From an uncultured Agathobacter sp. (GTDB lineage: Bacteria > Bacillota > Clostridia > Lachnospirales > Lachnospiraceae), in contig CAKRNE010000009.1 of assembly GCA_934365945.1 (NCBI GenBank), positions 1-64,000 on the forward strand: 64,000 bases of DNA. Reading direction: 5' to 3'. Made by a program: the position numbers and the translations under genes. The stretch's first letter is position 1. Every line of letters starts with the position of its first letter. Shown here one piece after another: positions 24,439 to 33,192 of the stretch. The notes beneath the pieces are model-generated. The model was given only the letters and a program-made list of their open reading frames with translations. It was not told the origin of the DNA and made no database searches.

Positions 24439-25851
24439 TTAACACCCCTTTCCAATCATTTTAATCGGCTCATAATTTCCGTTTCCTGCATACAGATCTG
24501 ACTTTTCTATAAGTGCATACCGGTATTGGGTAATATCATAAGAGTCATCTCCCAAAGGTATGTATTCATAATCATATATGACAAGAATTTTTGATCCGGT
24601 CTCTGCCTTAAATTCCAAATTCCATCCGAGAGCCTTATTCACAAGCGGTGAATTTTGTATCTCACCGGTTTTTGTATTAACAAAATAAAAAGTATGATCA
24701 TCTGATGCATCCCATGTCTGACAGCACAAAATATCATCCAATTTATTCATGATATAATTCTGTGTAAGAGAACACAGCAGTTTTTCTTCGCCATTTTCCA
24801 GATTTACAGCTTTTATCTCTCCTGTATCTTTATATGACACGTATAGTGTATTGTCCACAACTGCCATGCTGTGCAATGTATGATTGTCTATGCTATATTT
24901 TTTACTTAGCTTTTGAGTGCTTAGATCCAGTATGGATATTACCTCAGTGGAATTTTTATACATATCATTCCAGTCATCATCACTCATTGTATAGTCATCT
25001 GTTGTAAGCTCTTTTCCATAGTCAACACCACTTAATACCAGTGCATTATCAAGGCAGCCTATAATCTTTCTGGTAATACCATCACCAAAATCCAGCTTAC
25101 ATATCTCCTTAGCATTTTTGGTATCCGCATCCCAGAATAAAAGAGTTTTACCAGATGAAGTTGTGACACTTTTGCTATCCTCTGCTGTAGACTCAGACAG
25201 CTTTTTGGTGACAAAATAAAGCCCTTCACTGTTTCCGAGTACTGTATCCTCAACCGTAAGTCCCACATCAAAGCTATAAACCTTATGTCGGTTTGTTCCG
25301 TCAGTATCCATCTCATAAAGTGCTGCCTGTGATGCTTCTGTTTCAGCCATCTGTCCATCCGGATCGTAAAAATCCTGCGTAACCGCGCCCTCATTATCCA
25401 TTTCCTTACTCAGCACATAAATTTTATCCCCATAAGCAAAAATAGCACTCGTACATATCGGAAATTCATCCATTACAAATACTGCCGGACAGTCCGGTGT
25501 ATTGTGTTTACAGCCTGTATTGCTGCACAAATAGATTTCCTGTTTTGTGGCAAAATCCATATACATAAGGTGTGCACCGTACTCACCGTTTTCAAGTTCT
25601 TCAACATCCTCTGTCAGATAATAATATCCGGCATCTGTATAACAGCTTACGAGGGTTTCTGTATTATTTAATATTTTAAGTCCTGCTTTCTGCTGATTTA
25701 CGCTTTTACCCGAATTGTCAGACTCTTCATTTTTTACCTTGTGCAGTACATTATCTTTCTCAGTTGCGCTATTATAATTTGTACACGTGCTGCAGGCACA
25801 AAATAAACAACACAGGGTAAATATCAAAACCATATCTGCTATTTTTCTCAT
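24439..25851 (-). CDS. Lipoprotein with a Cys4-Cys-His-Cys motif, propeller-like
   Basis: A 470-residue predicted lipoprotein. The signal sequence ends in a Cys-rich lipobox region (Cys14-Cys23), with Cys20 the likely lipid site. Downstream is a compact motif Cys109-x4-Cys114-x-His116-x4-Cys121 (YLCSNTGCKHNTPDCPA), then repeated beta-strand blades of the type GLYFVTKK, LYVSYKDTGEIKAV and HTFYFVNTKTGEI. These suggest a six- or seven-bladed propeller. I know of similar Cys/His-motif lipoproteins in Lachnospiraceae but no assigned function. Its position between the sensor kinase and the exporter suggests ligand sensing or binding outside the cell. The ribosome site AAGGAGG is nine bases from the ATG and lies inside a terminator-like hairpin. 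Confidence 0.75.
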   Translation of the reverse strand: MRKIADMVLIFTLCCLFCACSTCTNYNSATEKDNVLHKVKNEESDNSGKSVNQQKAGLKILNNTETLVSCYTDAGYYYLTEDVEELENGEYGAHLMYMDFATKQEIYLCSNTGCKHNTPDCPAVFVMDEFPICTSAIFAYGDKIYVLSKEMDNEGAVTQDFYDPDGQMAETEASQAALYEMDTDGTNRHKVYSFDVGLTVEDTVLGNSEGLYFVTKKLSESTAEDSKSVTTSSGKTLLFWDADTKNAKEICKLDFGDGITRKIIGCLDNALVLSGVDYGKELTTDDYTMSDDDWNDMYKNSTEVISILDLSTQKLSKKYSIDNHTLHSMAVVDNTLYVSYKDTGEIKAVNLENGEEKLLCSLTQNYIMNKLDDILCCQTWDASDDHTFYFVNTKTGEIQNSPLVNKALGWNLEFKAETGSKILVIYDYEYIPLGDDSYDITQYRYALIEKSDLYAGNGNYEPIKMIGKGC

Positions 25852-25852
25852 T

Positions 25853-25884
25853 AAAAAAGACCTCCTTGTTTTATCAAGGAGACC
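25853..25884 (-). terminator. Hairpin that ends the kinase transcript and hides the lipoprotein ribosome site
   Basis: In minus-strand RNA a 10-bp stem (GGTCTCCTTG / CAAGGAGGTC, two G-U pairs) with a 6-base loop is followed by six T and then the ATG of the lipoprotein. The 3' arm contains its AAGGAGG. The element can act as an attenuator and, when read through, as a block on translation. Confidence 0.7.
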
Positions 25885-25909
25885 TTATCATATAAAAGTC
25901 AAAAATCAG

Positions 25910-27193
25910 TCAAACCGAAAATATTATTTTCACAACGGCATTATGCATTTCATTATTGCCTATTTCAAGACTGCCGCCATGCTTTTTGCACAGTATCCTG
26001 CTTATCGCAAGTCCCATACCCAGATGACCATCCTCCGAAGCTTTTGCAAGAAGCAGCTTCTTTTGTTCTGAAAGAGTTTCATCCGAAAATCCATCCCCAT
26101 CATCGACAATAGCAAATAATAACTTCTGACCATTCAATGAAACATCCAGATTTATACACTGCTTTGCATATCTCATTGCATTATTAAAAACATTCTCAAG
26201 CACACGATACAATACAGAAGTATCAATGCATATTTCTTCATTGGAAAGTAACGTACTTATCCTGAAATCAATATTTTTCTTTTGCGCTATGATTTTAAAG
26301 TCATCCTCTATATCTCTAAGCAGATCAGAAACACTTATTTTTTGCCTCTTTAACTCTATATCCTCCATTTGGTTTAAGGTGCGCACCGACTCAGTATAAT
26401 TATCCAGCCGTTTAGCTGACATATTTATGTTTTCTGCAATTTTTAATATTCTCTGCTCACTAAGCCTTCCTTTTTTCAGGTTGAGCTGCAGATATTCAGT
26501 ATAACCCTCTATAACCGCTATAGGATTTCGCAGATCATGAGCTATTGACGCCTGCAATAGTCTTCTTTCCTCAAGCATATTCCACATTTCACGGTAATTC
26601 TCACTGAGCTTAAGTCTCATCTGCTCGAATGAGCTGCACAACACGCCCATTTCATCCTCACTGTCATAGCGCAAATTAAAATCCAGATTTTGATCTAATA
26701 TCTGCTGTGTTGCTTCTGACAGCTTCCCAAGCGGCAGTAGAAGCTTACGCCTGTAAAAGAAAAATCCGCATAGCAATATACCGGCTATTGAGAATATAAT
26801 GGGAATCACTACCATAGCAGCACCACAAAAATGATATGCCATTTTTCTTTTAGGAGATAATGAGTCTACACTGTTTTCAATGCGCTGTATTGCATATCTT
26901 GTTTCTACAGGTTTCTTTGCAGCATTATCATCTGCCGTAATAACAGGCAACTCTGCCCCCTCTTCTCCAACCTTAACCCTGATGGAATAAGATACTTCAC
27001 TTCCATCCTCATATGTTCGGTAAACCTTAAGAAAAACATTGTTTGAATCCGGCAGCAGATATTTTCGAAATGACATGCAGCCCCAGATTGTAACTAATGA
27101 GAGCAGGACTATTATTACAAGAGTTGCAAGAACACTTACCACAAAATATTTGTGCAGAGATAAATTGTTTAATTTTTTTATAAGCGTTTCCAT
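25910..27193 (-). CDS. Sensor histidine kinase
   Basis: A 427-residue kinase. Membrane helices at about 15-37 and 125-147 bracket an extracytoplasmic sensor of about 85 residues (VYRTYEDGSEVSYSIRVKVG). A HAMP-like linker, the H-box (ASIAHDLRNPIAVIEGY), N-box (ENVFNNAMRYAK), DDGDGFSD and the G2 box (LGMGLAISRILCKKHGG) follow. It should phosphorylate the response regulator encoded just upstream, whose stop its start overlaps by 16 bases. No known ligand domain is visible. Confidence 0.9.
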   Translation of the reverse strand: METLIKKLNNLSLHKYFVVSVLATLVIIVLLSLVTIWGCMSFRKYLLPDSNNVFLKVYRTYEDGSEVSYSIRVKVGEEGAELPVITADDNAAKKPVETRYAIQRIENSVDSLSPKRKMAYHFCGAAMVVIPIIFSIAGILLCGFFFYRRKLLLPLGKLSEATQQILDQNLDFNLRYDSEDEMGVLCSSFEQMRLKLSENYREMWNMLEERRLLQASIAHDLRNPIAVIEGYTEYLQLNLKKGRLSEQRILKIAENINMSAKRLDNYTESVRTLNQMEDIELKRQKISVSDLLRDIEDDFKIIAQKKNIDFRISTLLSNEEICIDTSVLYRVLENVFNNAMRYAKQCINLDVSLNGQKLLFAIVDDGDGFSDETLSEQKKLLLAKASEDGHLGMGLAISRILCKKHGGSLEIGNNEMHNAVVKIIFSV

Positions 27194-27855
27194 TTGTAAC
27201 CCACACCCCAGATCGTTTCTATATAATCCTGCCCTGTTATCTCATTTAATTTTCCACGTATCTTGCGTATGTGCTCCTTTATGACATTGCTGTCTCCCTC
27301 GGCATCATATCCCCACACAGCTTCATAGATACGCTCTTTGTCAAACACCTGATTCGCATTTGTCATAAGAAATTCTATAATATCAAATTCTCTCTTTGAA
27401 AATGGAACGACTGTATCACCATAAAATACCGCTCTCTCCGAAAGATTAACTATCAGATTATTAGATGTAAGAACCGCAGTACGTCCTTTGTTTCGCTCAT
27501 CACGTCGCAAATGTGCTGCGACTCTTGCAGTCAGTTCATTCAGACTGAAGGGTTTTGTGATGTAATCATCACCACCGTATTGCAGTCCGTTTATTTTATC
27601 CTGCTCACTGATCCGCGCAGTAACAAATATTATCGGACAATTAATGTGGCTTCGTATATTTTTACACAGTTCTAAACCGTTCATATCCGGCATGTTAATA
27701 TCCAAAATGATAAGATCTGGCTGCTTGGGTAACATTTCCACAGCCTGTCTGCTGCAATTTGCTGTTATCGTATCATAACCACAATCCCTCAGGTGATCCG
27801 AAAGCAGCTCCGTCATCATTTTTTCATCATCTACTATTAATATTTTGTATGCCAT
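27178..27855 (-). CDS. OmpR-family response regulator
   Basis: A 225-residue regulator. The receiver domain has the acidic pair Asp9-Asp10, phospho-acceptor Asp52 (LIILDINMPDMNG) and Lys in TKPFS. The C-terminal winged helix ends VIKEHIRKIRGKLNE and IETIWGVGYKW. It heads the five-gene line ending in the ABC-2 permease and is expected to control it. AAGGAGGAATTAC precedes the ATG. The promoter probably overlaps the 3' end of the ABC-F gene 40 bp upstream (TTGACT there), but I see no matching -10 at ideal spacing. Confidence 0.92.
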   Translation of the reverse strand: MAYKILIVDDEKMMTELLSDHLRDCGYDTITANCSRQAVEMLPKQPDLIILDINMPDMNGLELCKNIRSHINCPIIFVTARISEQDKINGLQYGGDDYITKPFSLNELTARVAAHLRRDERNKGRTAVLTSNNLIVNLSERAVFYGDTVVPFSKREFDIIEFLMTNANQVFDKERIYEAVWGYDAEGDSNVIKEHIRKIRGKLNEITGQDYIETIWGVGYKWKRL

Positions 27856-27895
27856 TGTAATTCCTCCTTACAGGGTATAGTGTAAGGAATAAAAG

Positions 27896-29776
27896 TCAAG
27901 AAGTTGTCAAATTTGCAATTTTCTGCGCCAGATCCTCGAGATACTCCCAGCGATCCATTTTCTCCATCAGCTGCCCCTCGAGGTCTTCCTTTTCTTTTGT
28001 GAGTTCGTTTAACTTACCAAAGTTAGTGGCATTCTTTACCATCTCATCATCTATCTCAGAAAGCCTTTTTTCAAGCTTTTCTATGTCAGCCTCTATCGTC
28101 TCGTACTCTTTTTGCTCTTTGTAGGTAAATTTGAGCTTTTTCTCATGGCCCCAGGTTTCCATGGATTTCTTCTTCCGGGCTTCTTTTGCGTCTGTATCAT
28201 ATGATGCAGTATTTCCCTGTGCTCCTGCTGCGGCTGCTCCTGTGGATGCTGCATTGTTCGATACAGCTTTTACTGACACAGGCTGTGGGCGTTTATCCAT
28301 GTAGTCTGTGTATCCGCCCTCATACTGTACGATTTTTCCGGCTCCCTCAAATGCAAAAATACGCTTTGCGATCCTGTCAAGGAAATACCTGTCATGGGAT
28401 ACCGTAATGACTATTCCGTCATAGCCATCCAGATAATCCTCTAAAATAGCCAGAGTCTCGACATCAAGGTCATTGGTCGGCTCGTCAAGTATCAGTACAT
28501 TCGGTGCACTCATCAGCACACGAAGCAGATAGAGCCTTCTCTTTTCTCCACCTGAGAGCTTGCCTACAGGACTGTACTGCTGCTCCGGTGGAAATAAAAA
28601 TCGCTCGAGCATGGCAGATGCTGACACAAGTCCGTCTGCCGTACGCACAAATTCGGCAGCTTCCTTCACATAATCTATCACTCGAAGCTCAGGCTCTATA
28701 TCCACTTCCTGTCCGAAATATCCTATCTTTATCGTCTGTCCTATCTCCACCTCGCCTGAATCAGGCTCGATAAAACCGGCGATTATCTTCATGAGCGTGG
28801 ACTTTCCGCAGCCGTTTTTGCCTACAAAACCGATACGGTCATTTTTCAGGAAAATATACGTAAAATCCTTTACACAGACGATATCTCCGTATGCTTTTGA
28901 AATATCGTGAAGCTCTATGGTTGTCCTTCCCATACGCGATGAAACCGATGAAAGCTCAACTTTTCCGTCTGTCTGTGGTCCTTTTTGGTCTCGCAGAGCC
29001 TCATACCTTTGGATGTGCGCCTTCTGCTTTGTGGAACGAGCTCTTGCACCGCGTTGCATCCACTCTATTTCTTTTCTAAGGATGGACTGGCGCTTACGCT
29101 CACTTGCTCTCTCGCTCTCCTCTCTGGCTGCCTTAAGCTCAAGAAAGCCCGAGTAGTTTGTGTCATAGCTGTAGGTCTGCCCCTTGTCCACCTCCACGAT
29201 TCTGTTGCAGACACTGTCGAGGAAATAGCGGTCATGTGTGATCATGATGATTGCGCCCCTGAAACGGCGCAGATAATCCTCAAGCCACTCCACCATCTCG
29301 TAGTCTAAGTGGTTGGTCGGCTCATCAAGTATCAGCACATCACACGGCTTAAGTACGACCGTTGCAAGTGCAAGTCTCTTTCTCTGCCCTCCTGAGAGCT
29401 CACCTGTCTTTTGCGTCATATCTGTGATATCCAGCTTCATAAGAAGCGACTTTGCATCACTTTCTATACTCCAGCGCATGTCCTCATCGAGCTGCGATGT
29501 AACCACACGGCTCATCACATGCTCAAGCGCTGTCTCGTCCGGGTCAAACTCCGGATTCTGCGGCAGATAGTTTATCACTATATGATTTGCTGTGGTGACA
29601 GTACCCTCATCCGGCTCTTCATCACCTGCCACAATCTTTAAAAGTGTAGATTTTCCTGTACCATTTATACCTATGATACCGATTTTTTCGTTTTCCTGCA
29701 CATAAAAGGAAGCTTTAGAAAAAAGCTTCCTTCCCGTATATGACTTTGTGATATTTTCAACATTAATGATGTTCAT
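27896..29776 (-). CDS. ABC-F family ATPase (Uup-like)
   Basis: A cytosolic protein of about 626 residues with two ABC domains (Walker A GINGTGKST and GKNGCGKST; signatures LSGGQRKR and LSGGEKRR; LDEPTNHLD and LDEPTNDLD), an Arg-rich interdomain linker (REESERASERKRQSILRKEI) and a C-terminal coiled coil (EKRLSEIDDEMVK). ABC-F proteins act on ribosomes; the C-terminal coiled coil is typical of the Uup branch. I start it at MNIINVENITKSYTG, codon 30 of the open frame, because homology begins there. The start lies inside the last 14 bases of the RelQ-type gene, so the two are translationally coupled. Confidence 0.9.
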   Translation of the reverse strand: MNIINVENITKSYTGRKLFSKASFYVQENEKIGIIGINGTGKSTLLKIVAGDEEPDEGTVTTANHIVINYLPQNPEFDPDETALEHVMSRVVTSQLDEDMRWSIESDAKSLLMKLDITDMTQKTGELSGGQRKRLALATVVLKPCDVLILDEPTNHLDYEMVEWLEDYLRRFRGAIIMITHDRYFLDSVCNRIVEVDKGQTYSYDTNYSGFLELKAAREESERASERKRQSILRKEIEWMQRGARARSTKQKAHIQRYEALRDQKGPQTDGKVELSSVSSRMGRTTIELHDISKAYGDIVCVKDFTYIFLKNDRIGFVGKNGCGKSTLMKIIAGFIEPDSGEVEIGQTIKIGYFGQEVDIEPELRVIDYVKEAAEFVRTADGLVSASAMLERFLFPPEQQYSPVGKLSGGEKRRLYLLRVLMSAPNVLILDEPTNDLDVETLAILEDYLDGYDGIVITVSHDRYFLDRIAKRIFAFEGAGKIVQYEGGYTDYMDKRPQPVSVKAVSNNAASTGAAAAGAQGNTASYDTDAKEARKKKSMETWGHEKKLKFTYKEQKEYETIEADIEKLEKRLSEIDDEMVKNATNFGKLNELTKEKEDLEGQLMEKMDRWEYLEDLAQKIANLTTS

Positions 29777-30437
29777 CTTCTCGTATTTTCTCCTCCCTCT
29801 CATGCTCCTGCTTCTCCTTGGCCTCAAGGATTGCCTCATTGAGCGAAAGCATCTTTGCATCAAGCTGTCCTACGATACCTGCACACTCACGCAGATCGCG
29901 GCTGATATAATCCGGAGCATTTCCCTCGAACTTGTAATATATCTTGTGCTCAAGGCTTGCCCAGAAATCCATAGCTATTGTACGAATCTGTATCTCAACC
30001 TTTGTGTCAACCACCTTGTTTGAAAGGAAAATAGGCACCGAAACAATCATGTGATAGCTCTTATAGCCACTTGCTTTCGGATGCTTCATATAGTCCTTTA
30101 CCGATATGACAGTCAGATCATTCTGCCTGCCAATCATCTCGGCAAGCCGATATATATCGGATGTGAACGAGCACACGATTCTGATTCCCGCTATGTCCTT
30201 TACATATGTGACCATATTCTCTATGGTGCTCTCGTAGCCGCCCTTTTTGAGCTTCTTAACTATGCTCTCAGGAGTCTTGATACGTGACTTTATGTACTCT
30301 ATCGGATTATAATTATGTATGTGAACGAACTCGTCATTTAGTATCTCGAGCTTCGTATTGACCTCTTTCAGTGCAGAATTGTATAGAAACATCATAGTCT
30401 CCCAGCTATCGATGCCCTCCGCAAACTCTTGTTCCAT
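29763..30437 (-). CDS. Small alarmone synthetase (RelQ-type, RelA/SpoT domain)
   Basis: A 224-residue single-domain (p)ppGpp synthetase. The RelA/SpoT fold is visible as KDIAGIRIVCSF, the substrate loop HPKASGYKSYHMIVSVP and VEIQIRTIAMDFWASLEHKIYYK. The HD hydrolase and TGS domains of long RelA/SpoT proteins are absent, and the charged C-terminal helix is typical of RelQ (YjbM). It makes alarmone from GTP/GDP and ATP in response to stress. Its 3' end overlaps the Uup-like gene, so two ribosome-linked stress functions share a transcript. Confidence 0.9.
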   Translation of the reverse strand: MEQEFAEGIDSWETMMFLYNSALKEVNTKLEILNDEFVHIHNYNPIEYIKSRIKTPESIVKKLKKGGYESTIENMVTYVKDIAGIRIVCSFTSDIYRLAEMIGRQNDLTVISVKDYMKHPKASGYKSYHMIVSVPIFLSNKVVDTKVEIQIRTIAMDFWASLEHKIYYKFEGNAPDYISRDLRECAGIVGQLDAKMLSLNEAILEAKEKQEHEREEKIREDEHH

Positions 30438-30577
30438 TAAAAACCTCCATGTAATCTATTCGCCTGTATGTTTACCAGACCATTTTAATCAATTATAGCA
30501 TATTTATTCGCATAATTGCCAAATTATACCCATTATTTATATATTTTTAATTCTTGTATATTTTTTATGTGCACAGT

Positions 30578-30840
30578 TCCGCACGCTGCAGGCACTGTGA
30601 CACACACGTACTCTCTCGTAAGCGCATAACGAAGCTATTTAGAATCTGTTGAATTATGCTTCACAACCAGAAATGCACCGGCATGGACGCCGGGGCAAGG
30701 CGTTATGCGCCATGGACGGCGCATAAAAGCCGGTTTCGTCAAGCATAGAAAACCAAAAGGCATAATTCCTACAGATTCTTAATGGCGTAGCGTAGCGAAC
30801 GAGAGAGTACGTGTGTGTCAACGTGCCTGCAGCGTGCGGA
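30578..30840. repeat. 263-bp palindromic element with structured core
   Basis: Terminal arms 30578-30618 and 30800-30840 are inverted copies of 41 bp with 39 matches (TCCGCACGCTGCAGGCAC, two mismatches, TGACACACACGTACTCTCTCG). Inside, AGAATCTGT and GAATTATGC pair again with the right side. The core forms two hairpins (GACGCC...GGCGTT and ATGCGCC...GGCGCAT) closed by ACCGGC / GCCGGT. No coding frame fits. It lies between the RelQ-type gene and an 87-residue-protein gene. MITE-like element or structured RNA. Confidence 0.8.
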
Positions 30841-30885
30841 CCGTCATTATATCAATAATAACTCATCATATCCATAATGATGGCA

Positions 30886-31149
30886 TCAATCCTCCTCGAT
30901 GATGTGCATCTCGAGAAAATCAAAGTCGATGTCCTCCACAAAATTGTCCTTCGTAAAGCGTGTCTTTCCATGCCTCTTGAAATCACTTACGTTGCTGTCA
31001 AGCCAAATGGGCTTTCCCAGATCAAATGCAAGGCAGGCATCCTCAAGAGCCTTAAAAATCTTGTGTGTACGTGTATCGTCACTGTCATTTTCTATTGTAA
31101 TATCACGCATCAGGTGCGTGTCAGTATAAATCTTAAACCAAATACGCAT
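30886..31149 (-). CDS. Small conserved-looking protein, unknown function
   Basis: An 87-residue acidic protein starting MRIWFKIYTDTHLMRDITIEN; I do not recognise a named family. It has no signal or membrane segment and mixes short strands with a helix (THKIFKALEDACLAFDL). The start is ATG 31149 behind GGGAG, one base after the stop of the rlmB-like gene; the longer frame to 31218 would overlap that gene. It is therefore the last gene of the dnaE-pfkA-rlmB line. Confidence 0.65.
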   Translation of the reverse strand: MRIWFKIYTDTHLMRDITIENDSDDTRTHKIFKALEDACLAFDLGKPIWLDSNVSDFKRHGKTRFTKDNFVEDIDFDFLEMHIIEED

Positions 31150-31150
31150 A

Positions 31151-31942
31151 TTATTCTCCCAAAAGCCTTCTCTGACGGTTGCACTCATACATGAGCAAAG
31201 TAGCTGATATTGCGGCATTAAGTGACTCCACCGCGCCCTCCATAGGGATGCGGATGTATGTGTCTGCCATATCTGCTATCTCGTCCGACAGACCATTGCC
31301 CTCGTTTCCTATCATAAAACCGCATGCTCCGGTGTAGTCCGGTCTATCGTAGGAACACTTTCCCTTAAGATGGGCTGCGTAGAGAGAAACTCCTTTTGAC
31401 TTTGCATACTCTATAGTCTTTGGAAGGTCATCTGTGATATAAAACGGCACACGGTAGAGTGAGCCCATAGTGGAGCGCACTGTCTTTGGATTAAAAATGT
31501 CCACTGTCGTACGGTTCATTATGATACCGCTTACACCTGCGCCCTCACCGGTACGGATCATGGTCCCTAAGTTTCCCGGATCCTGTATGCTCTCAAGCAC
31601 AAGAAGCTCTGTTTTATCTCCCTTAAACAGGTCATCTATCTCATAGTGCGGCATCCTTACTATAGCAAGCACACCCTGTGGAGTCTGCGTATCAGACATG
31701 CTCTTAAACACTGAGTCGCTCACTATTTCTGTTTTGTCAAGGAAGCGCTTTTTCTCTTCCTTAAATCTGTCATCATTAAAAAATGACTCAGACATATATA
31801 TGGCACTTACCCAGTCATATGGCGCCTCAAAGCTCATCTTTGGGCCCTCGACCACGAATACACCCTGCTTTTTCCGCTCCTTTGCCTTGCTTAAAAGAGC
31901 CTGCACATTTTTTATATTTTTGTTTGATGCACTTGTAATCAT
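31151..31942 (-). CDS. TrmH/SpoU-family rRNA methyltransferase (RlmB-like)
   Basis: A 263-residue RNA 2'-O-ribose methyltransferase. The N-terminal substrate-binding domain (NVQALLSKAKERKKQGVFVVEGPK) is followed by the knotted SPOUT domain with its three motifs: ESIQDPGNLGTMIRTGEGAG, GFMIGNEGNGLSDEI and IPMEGAVESLNAAISATLLMYE. It uses S-adenosylmethionine to methylate a guanosine ribose, most likely in 23S rRNA; the exact position cannot be read from sequence. Confidence 0.88.
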   Translation of the reverse strand: MITSASNKNIKNVQALLSKAKERKKQGVFVVEGPKMSFEAPYDWVSAIYMSESFFNDDRFKEEKKRFLDKTEIVSDSVFKSMSDTQTPQGVLAIVRMPHYEIDDLFKGDKTELLVLESIQDPGNLGTMIRTGEGAGVSGIIMNRTTVDIFNPKTVRSTMGSLYRVPFYITDDLPKTIEYAKSKGVSLYAAHLKGKCSYDRPDYTGACGFMIGNEGNGLSDEIADMADTYIRIPMEGAVESLNAAISATLLMYECNRQRRLLGE

Positions 31943-32067
31943 TTTCTTCTCTTTCTATATCAATGTAAATAATCCTACTGCCAGTGATTTTCACTACATC
32001 ATATGCTTACACATATGATAGACCTGCGGCTGATACCTATGCGCATTCATCGTTCACCGAATGCATA

Positions 32068-32131
32068 AATGCCCCTGCACCGGCACATGCACGCAATTAC
32101 CTGCATTTAATGTGCCGGATACAAGGGCATT
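32068..32131. other. Long GC-rich hairpin after pfkA
   Basis: Arms AATGCCC...CCGGCACATGCA (32068-32091) and TGCATT...ATGTGCCGG...GGGCATT (32102-32131) form a long interrupted stem. It lies in the 215-bp gap between pfkA and the rlmB-like gene. There is no clean U-run on either side, so it may be an RNA-processing or stability element rather than a simple terminator. Confidence 0.6.
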
Positions 32132-32157
32132 CATATTTATCGTAACTATACCAGATA

Positions 32158-33129
32158 CTAAACCAGAGATTTAGAGATATCGTACATGTACTCGTCTACG
32201 CTCTTCTTCATAGCAAGTGCCTCGTCGATATCGAAATCTACGAAATTGCCATCCTTGTGTGCAACAACTCTGTTTGACTTGCCCTCGCAGAGTAAATCAA
32301 CTGCCATAGCGCCCATGATTGTAGCGTATACACGATCCTTGCATGATGGGCTTCCACCTCTTTGCATATGTCCAAGGATAGTTGCACGTGTCTCGATGCC
32401 TGTTGCAGCCTCGATTTCCTTAGCCATCTCCTGTGAATGTCCTACACCCTCAGCATTGATGATGATGTAATGCTGCTTGCCAAGCTCTCTTGCATTAGCT
32501 ACTCTCTTGATGAGTGCCTCAAGGTTGTTGTCATACTTCTCAGGAAGTAATACTTCCTCAGCGCCGTTTGCAAGACCACACCATAATGCAATGTATCCTG
32601 CTCCACGTCCCATAACCTCGATGATTGAGCATCTCTCGTGTGATGTAGATGTATCACGTACCTTGTCGATAGCCTCCATAGCTGTGTTGCAGGCTGTATC
32701 GAAACCGATTGTGTAATCTGTACATGCGATATCAAGGTCGATTGTACCAGGAAGACCGATTGTGTTGATGCCAAGTGCAGCAAGCTTCTGTGCACCCTGG
32801 AAAGATCCGTCACCACCGATAACTACGATAGCATCAATGCCATGCTTCTTGCAGATCTCAGCACCCTTCTGCTGTCCCTCTGCTGTAACGAACTCCTTGC
32901 ATCTGGCTGTCTGTAAGATTGTACCACCGCGTGAGATTGTGTCTGAAACGCTCTTTGAATCCATATCCACGATCTCTTCATTTAACAGACCTGCGTATCC
33001 TCTCTTGATTCCTTTAACCTTCTTGCCCTTTGAGAGAGCCTGACGAACAACGGCACGAATCGCTGCGTTCATTCCCGGTGCGTCACCACCACTTGTAAGT
33101 ACACCTATTGTGTTAATCTCTTTTGCCAT
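32158..33129 (-). CDS. pfkA: ATP-dependent 6-phosphofructokinase
   Basis: A 323-residue glycolytic kinase that converts fructose 6-phosphate and ATP to fructose 1,6-bisphosphate. Visible are the nucleotide loop TSGGDAPGMNAAIRAVVR, GGDGSFQGAQKL (Gly after the Asp favours ATP over pyrophosphate), and the catalytic PGTIDLDIACTDYTIGFDTA. Most bacterial enzymes have GTIDND; here Leu replaces Asn, and both Asp residues are kept. The start is the sixth codon of the open frame, directly behind GGAGG. It follows dnaE by about 60 bp. Confidence 0.95.
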   Translation of the reverse strand: MAKEINTIGVLTSGGDAPGMNAAIRAVVRQALSKGKKVKGIKRGYAGLLNEEIVDMDSKSVSDTISRGGTILQTARCKEFVTAEGQQKGAEICKKHGIDAIVVIGGDGSFQGAQKLAALGINTIGLPGTIDLDIACTDYTIGFDTACNTAMEAIDKVRDTSTSHERCSIIEVMGRGAGYIALWCGLANGAEEVLLPEKYDNNLEALIKRVANARELGKQHYIIINAEGVGHSQEMAKEIEAATGIETRATILGHMQRGGSPSCKDRVYATIMGAMAVDLLCEGKSNRVVAHKDGNFVDFDIDEALAMKKSVDEYMYDISKSLV

Positions 33130-33192
33130 TGGTATAACCTCCATATGTTAAAAAATTATCATTTATTCTAATCCCAATCTATTGTACTTGTT

